DNA from: Algoriphagus sp. AGSA1
GTDB taxonomy: Bacteria > Bacteroidota > Bacteroidia > Cytophagales > Cyclobacteriaceae
Assembly (NCBI RefSeq): GCF_021390545.1
Contig: NZ_JAJUWR010000017.1
Location: 1 to 64,000 of the forward strand
DNA length: 64,000 bases
Direction of reading: 5' to 3'
Shown: positions 60,687-64,000 of the stretch, one piece after another
How the letters are laid out: every line of letters starts with the position of its first letter
Numbering within the stretch: position 1 is the first letter of the stretch
Made by a program: the position numbers and the translations under genes
Notes under the pieces: model-generated
Database searches by the model: none
Told to the model about the DNA's origin: nothing
The model's input: the letters and a program-made list of their open reading frames with translations, nothing else

Positions 60687-61529
60687 ATGGATGCAAAGGA
60701 GCTATTTGACCAAACCAGTCTGGAGTGCGGGAAGCTGGTGACTCAGCGATACAGCACCAGTTTTACGCTTGGAATCCAGACCCTGGACAAGAAATTCCAT
60801 GCGCCGATCTACGCTATATATGGATTTGTCCGCTTTGCAGATGAGATAGTGGATACGTTTCATGCTCATGACAAAGCCAAATTACTGGCTGAATTCCGTC
60901 ATGAAACATACCGATCAATAGAGTCTGGCCTTTCACTGAATCCCGTTCTTCACGGATTTCAGCTGATGGTGAATAAATATGATATTGACCTGGATTTGAT
61001 TGAGGCTTTTTTTAAAAGCATGGCAATGGATCTGGATTTCAGTAAGTACAATGACAGTAGATATCAAGAATATATTTATGGATCGGCTGAAGTAGTAGGT
61101 CTGATGTGCCTGAAGGTATTTGTAGAGGGAGATATCACCATGTATAACCGCCTGAAACGACCTGCCCAAATGCTGGGATCCGCATTTCAGAAAGTAAACT
61201 TCCTACGTGATATCAAGAGTGATTTTGAGGAGAGAGGGAGGGTTTATTTTCCTGGGGTTTCGTTCGAGATGTTCGATAAATTTGCAAAAGGGCAAATCGA
61301 AGAGAACATCCAAAAGGATTTTGATGAAGCACTTCTTGGCATATCCCAGTTACCGGACGGCGCAAAACTAGGTGTCAAAGTTGCCTACCTATATTATCAA
61401 AAACTGTTCGATAAGATCAAGGGACTTTCAGCGACCACTATCACCCATGAGCGGATTCGGATTCCTAACTCCCAGAAGTTTTCATTGCTTATAGGAACCT
61501 ACTTCGGAAGCAAACTGGGCCTGAGTTGA
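60687..61529 (+). CDS. crtB: Phytoene synthase
   Basis: The 280-residue enzyme condenses two geranylgeranyl diphosphates into phytoene. The two Asp-rich motifs are ADEIVD near residue 50 and DIKSDFEERGR near 172. YAIYGFVRF and the NFLRDI segment are typical of the family. It lies 15 bases after crtI, and its stop codon is two bases before the crtY start, so all three are tightly linked. Confidence 0.95.
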   Translation: MDAKELFDQTSLECGKLVTQRYSTSFTLGIQTLDKKFHAPIYAIYGFVRFADEIVDTFHAHDKAKLLAEFRHETYRSIESGLSLNPVLHGFQLMVNKYDIDLDLIEAFFKSMAMDLDFSKYNDSRYQEYIYGSAEVVGLMCLKVFVEGDITMYNRLKRPAQMLGSAFQKVNFLRDIKSDFEERGRVYFPGVSFEMFDKFAKGQIEENIQKDFDEALLGISQLPDGAKLGVKVAYLYYQKLFDKIKGLSATTITHERIRIPNSQKFSLLIGTYFGSKLGLS

Positions 61530-61531
61530 CT

Positions 61532-62233
61532 ATGGACAACTATCTCTATTTAGTGGTAAACCTCTTCACACTTTCCTTTCCTCTCCTTCGTTCTTTTGAG
61601 CCAAAAATCAGGTTTGCCAGCAAATGGCACGCCTTGTTTCCTGCTCTCCTAATCACGGCAATCTTCTTTCTAATCTGGGATCATTGGTTTACAGTGACAG
61701 GGGTCTGGGAATTCAATCCTCGGTATTTACTTGGAATATACCTTTTTCAAATGCCTTTGGAAGAATGGCTTTTCTTCTTCACCGTACCCTTTGCCTGCGT
61801 TTTTATTTATGAAGTGTTGATTTATTTTTCCCCAAAAGACATTTTTCAGCCTGTGGCAACACCATTTGTTTTCATACTTATACCTTTCCTACTGATCTTG
61901 GCTTTTTTTAATCTTGACAAAACATACACTTCCGTCAATTTCACTGTTGGCGCTGTGGCTTTGGGAATCCACTGGCTACTCTTCAGGGACAAATACATGG
62001 GCAGATTTATATTTGCCTACCTGGTCCATCTCGTCCCCTTTATCATTTGCAACGGTATTTTAACCGGCGGGCTAACTCCTGAACCGGTTGTGATTTATAA
62101 TAATTCGGAAAATCTTGGCATTCGAATCTGGACTGTCCCGATCGAAGACACGGTTTATTCCATGACTTTGTTGCTTGTAAACGTATCGCTGTTTGAATAT
62201 TTGAGAAATAGGAAAACATTTCAAAGATCTTAG
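61532..62233 (+). CDS. Lycopene cyclase, fused CrtYcd type
   Basis: The 233-residue membrane protein holds two tandem lycopene cyclase domains (residues 1-110 and 120-233), equivalent to the separate CrtYc and CrtYd subunits of actinobacteria and the fused form of Bacteroidota. Each domain has a Pro-x-Glu-(Glu/Asp) motif: PLEEW near residue 75 and PIEDT near 198, thought to form the proton donor site. It makes beta-rings from lycopene ends. The TTG two codons upstream (61526) lies across the crtB stop; the ATG at 61532 is used. Confidence 0.9.
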   Translation: MDNYLYLVVNLFTLSFPLLRSFEPKIRFASKWHALFPALLITAIFFLIWDHWFTVTGVWEFNPRYLLGIYLFQMPLEEWLFFFTVPFACVFIYEVLIYFSPKDIFQPVATPFVFILIPFLLILAFFNLDKTYTSVNFTVGAVALGIHWLLFRDKYMGRFIFAYLVHLVPFIICNGILTGGLTPEPVVIYNNSENLGIRIWTVPIEDTVYSMTLLLVNVSLFEYLRNRKTFQRS

Positions 62234-62245
62234 GGTTATTAAGGT

Positions 62246-63091
62246 ATGAAGAATCTTCACGTTCAAATTGATGTGCATTCTGGCTTCTGCTTTGGTGTAG
62301 TCTATGCTATCGAGATGGCAGAAGAAATCCTCGACGAAACAGGGAACCTGTATTGTCTGGGTGATATAGTGCATAATGACGAAGAGGTAAAGCGCCTGAA
62401 AAACAAAGGGCTGAAGATTATTGACCATGATGTATTGAAGAATCTCCATAATGAAAAAATCTTGATTCGTGCCCATGGTGAACCACCATCTACCTATGAG
62501 CTTGCCATCAAAAACAACCTAACGCTGATCGACGCAAGTTGCCCTGTGGTTCTCAAGCTGCAACATAGAATCAAGAATTCCTTCGATAAGGGTGACTCCA
62601 TTTACATTTACGGAAAGCATGCCCATGCCGAAGTAATCGGACTATTAGGTCAGACCAATAATGAGGCGGTGGTATTTCAGGATATTTCTGAACTGGACAT
62701 GGAGACCATTCCCAAAAACATCGCACTGTATAGCCAGACGACCAAGAGCACCGACAAGTTCTATGAGATCAATGATTTCCTCAAAAATGCAGACATTCAA
62801 GTAAATACGAATGACACCATCTGCAGACAGGTCTCCAACCGTGACAAAGAGCTAAGGGATTTTTCCGGGAGATTTGACAAAATAGTTTTTGTGAGCGGCA
62901 CCAAATCATCCAATGGTAAAGTGCTCTATAATGTCTGCAAATCAACCAATCCAAACACGTATTTTGTCTCCAACCGGGATCAGATTGATGCTGAGTGGTT
63001 TAAGGAAAATGATCGTGTAGGTATCTGTGGAGCCACATCTACCCCTATGTGGCTGATGGAGCAGGTGAGGGAAAAAATCCTGTCTTTATAA
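62246..63091 (+). CDS. ispH: 4-hydroxy-3-methylbut-2-enyl diphosphate reductase
   Basis: The 281-residue iron-sulfur enzyme catalyses the last step of the MEP pathway, giving IPP and DMAPP, the building blocks of carotenoids. Cys15 in SGFCFGV, the Cys in IDASCPVV near 96 and the Cys in TICRQVSNR near 193 are the cluster ligands. HGEPPS near residue 75 and GATSTPMWLME near the end are also family motifs. Placing it inside the pigment operon links precursor supply to carotenoid demand. crtW starts 23 bases later. Confidence 0.95.
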   Translation: MKNLHVQIDVHSGFCFGVVYAIEMAEEILDETGNLYCLGDIVHNDEEVKRLKNKGLKIIDHDVLKNLHNEKILIRAHGEPPSTYELAIKNNLTLIDASCPVVLKLQHRIKNSFDKGDSIYIYGKHAHAEVIGLLGQTNNEAVVFQDISELDMETIPKNIALYSQTTKSTDKFYEINDFLKNADIQVNTNDTICRQVSNRDKELRDFSGRFDKIVFVSGTKSSNGKVLYNVCKSTNPNTYFVSNRDQIDAEWFKENDRVGICGATSTPMWLMEQVREKILSL

Positions 63092-63114
63092 AAAAACATT
63101 CCCAACTTTCCGAT

Positions 63115-63822
63115 ATGAAGCGAGAGATCATCCATTCTACTATAGATCCAAAGGGAGTTCTTATCGCTTTAGGAATTATTGGCCTATGGCTTTTAAGCTT
63201 AATATTTCTGCTGAATTACTCCATATCCTGGGCCGATCCTTTGATTTATATGGGAGTGGTGATTCAAATGCATCTATACACAGGCCTTTTTATCACGGCA
63301 CATGATGCCATGCATGGGTTGGTTTCCTCGCACAAGAAAGTAAATAAGGCTTTCGGATGGATATCCGCACTACTTTTCTCTTTTAATTTCTATAGCAGAC
63401 TGTTCCCAAAACACCATGAGCACCACAGATTTGTAGCTACCGACCAAGATCCTGATTATCATGAATCTGGTCATTTTCTTGCCTGGTATTATAGCTTTAT
63501 CAAGCAGTACGTCACAGTTTGGCAGATTATACTCATGGCCGTCACCTTCAATATTTTGAAGCTTTATCTTCCTATGGAAAACCTAATCGTTTTCTGGATG
63601 ATTCCAGCCGTGTTATCCACATTTCAACTTTTTTATTTTGGCACCTATCTGCCTCACAAAGGAGAGATTGATAATATACATCGTTCGACAACCCAGGCAA
63701 AAAATCACTTTTGGGCTTTTATCACCTGTTATTTCTTTGGCTATCACTACGAACATCACGATTCTCCTGGCACACCTTGGTGGAGACTTTGGCGTGTTAA
63801 AGAGCTTCAAAACCCAAAATAA
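63115..63822 (+). CDS. crtW: Beta-carotene ketolase, CrtW type
   Basis: The 235-residue membrane di-iron oxygenase adds a keto group at C-4 of the beta-ring. His motifs are HDAMHG near residue 65, HHEHHRF near 105 and HYEHHD near 216, in the fatty acid desaturase-like arrangement typical of CrtW. A longer frame to 63049 lies inside ispH; the ATG at 63115 is right. With CrtZ it would give a 3-hydroxy-4-keto ring, as in flexixanthin or astaxanthin. Confidence 0.88.
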   Translation: MKREIIHSTIDPKGVLIALGIIGLWLLSLIFLLNYSISWADPLIYMGVVIQMHLYTGLFITAHDAMHGLVSSHKKVNKAFGWISALLFSFNFYSRLFPKHHEHHRFVATDQDPDYHESGHFLAWYYSFIKQYVTVWQIILMAVTFNILKLYLPMENLIVFWMIPAVLSTFQLFYFGTYLPHKGEIDNIHRSTTQAKNHFWAFITCYFFGYHYEHHDSPGTPWWRLWRVKELQNPK

Positions 63823-63855
63823 GATTAAACTATTTGGCACCTATCATCGAGAATA

Positions 63856-64000
63856 ATGAGGACAACTCTACTACTTTTCTTTATTTTATCTAATACACTT
63901 ACAGTTTTTTCACAAGGTATCATCCGGGGAAAAGTAACCAACCCTATTAATAACCAAGCGGTGGCTTTTGCCAATGTCATCGTATTGAACACTGAATTAG
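63856..64000 (+). CDS. TonB-dependent receptor or related outer-membrane protein, N-terminal fragment
   Basis: An ATG at 63856 opens a frame to the end of the window (48 codons). It starts with a signal peptide (MRTTLLLFFILSN, ending near VFSQ), followed by IIRGKVTNPINNQAVAFANV. That is the start of a carboxypeptidase regulatory-like domain (CarboxypepD_reg), which in Bacteroidota begins most TonB-dependent receptors. It follows crtW by 33 bases and could share its transcript. The rest lies outside the window. Confidence 0.7.
   Translation, partial: MRTTLLLFFILSNTLTVFSQGIIRGKVTNPINNQAVAFANVIVLNTEL

Overview
The window looks like a chromosomal segment of a pigmented, aerobic Bacteroidota bacterium of the Cytophagia, most like the Cyclobacteriaceae (Algoriphagus type). 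Signs are a gliding-motility lipoprotein GldB, many lipoproteins with short Bacteroidota-style signal peptides, candidate promoters with a TAnnTTTG -7 box, weak ribosome-binding sites, a carotenoid set that fits flexixanthin-like pigments, and a large family of DUF4221-like proteins. The genus is inferred. No rRNA, tRNA or CRISPR array was seen.

Layout. 1-1540: the end of an insertion sequence (probably IS256 family) sits inside a gene for a DUF6973-like protein, followed by a small overlapping lipoprotein gene. 1850-6000: oxidative pentose phosphate genes gnd, zwf and pgl. 6090-12020: secreted gamma-glutamyltransferase, a DUF2490 protein, a Zn/Cd-type P1B ATPase overlapping a DmpA-type aminopeptidase. 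12200-16000: nth, asnB and a glycosyltransferase. 16330-18500: a fasciclin lipoprotein and gldB. 18600-25200: a complete ebo operon (eboA to eboF). Divergent from it at 25476 is a small membrane protein resembling the Pyr4/PaxB transmembrane terpene cyclases. 26300-32800: a molybdenum cofactor operon (moeA-mobA-cobA-moaD-moeB-moaE-moaCB-moaA). 32960-34800: a LemA/TPM-domain cluster. 35000-38000: an aspartic protease-like PDZ protein, a Fur/PerR regulator with a candidate autoregulatory operator, an SRPBCC protein and a cytochrome oxidase subunit III.

38186-55552 is the most striking region: fifteen consecutive, same-strand, tightly packed lipoprotein genes of about 1.15 kb each, all DUF4221-like. 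They have similar signal peptides and, in ten of them, a nearly identical 75-base 3' end, while the centres diverge strongly. One member (47505-48623) has the body of one subfamily and the tail of the other, and two neighbours share an almost identical 5' end. This points to duplication with recombination or gene conversion at the gene ends.

55860-64000: a carotenoid region. cruF, crtZ and a MerR regulator with CarH-like cobalamin-binding residues precede an ECF sigma factor, crtI, crtB, a fused crtYcd lycopene cyclase, ispH and crtW. A perfect 14-bp palindrome overlaps the candidate -7 box of the sigma-factor operon, which suggests control by the MerR protein, perhaps in response to light or B12. 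The window ends inside the start of a TonB-dependent receptor gene.

Two parts deserve most attention: the DUF4221 array as a possible surface-variation locus, and the pairing of a UbiA prenyltransferase (eboC) with a candidate bacterial transmembrane terpene cyclase.
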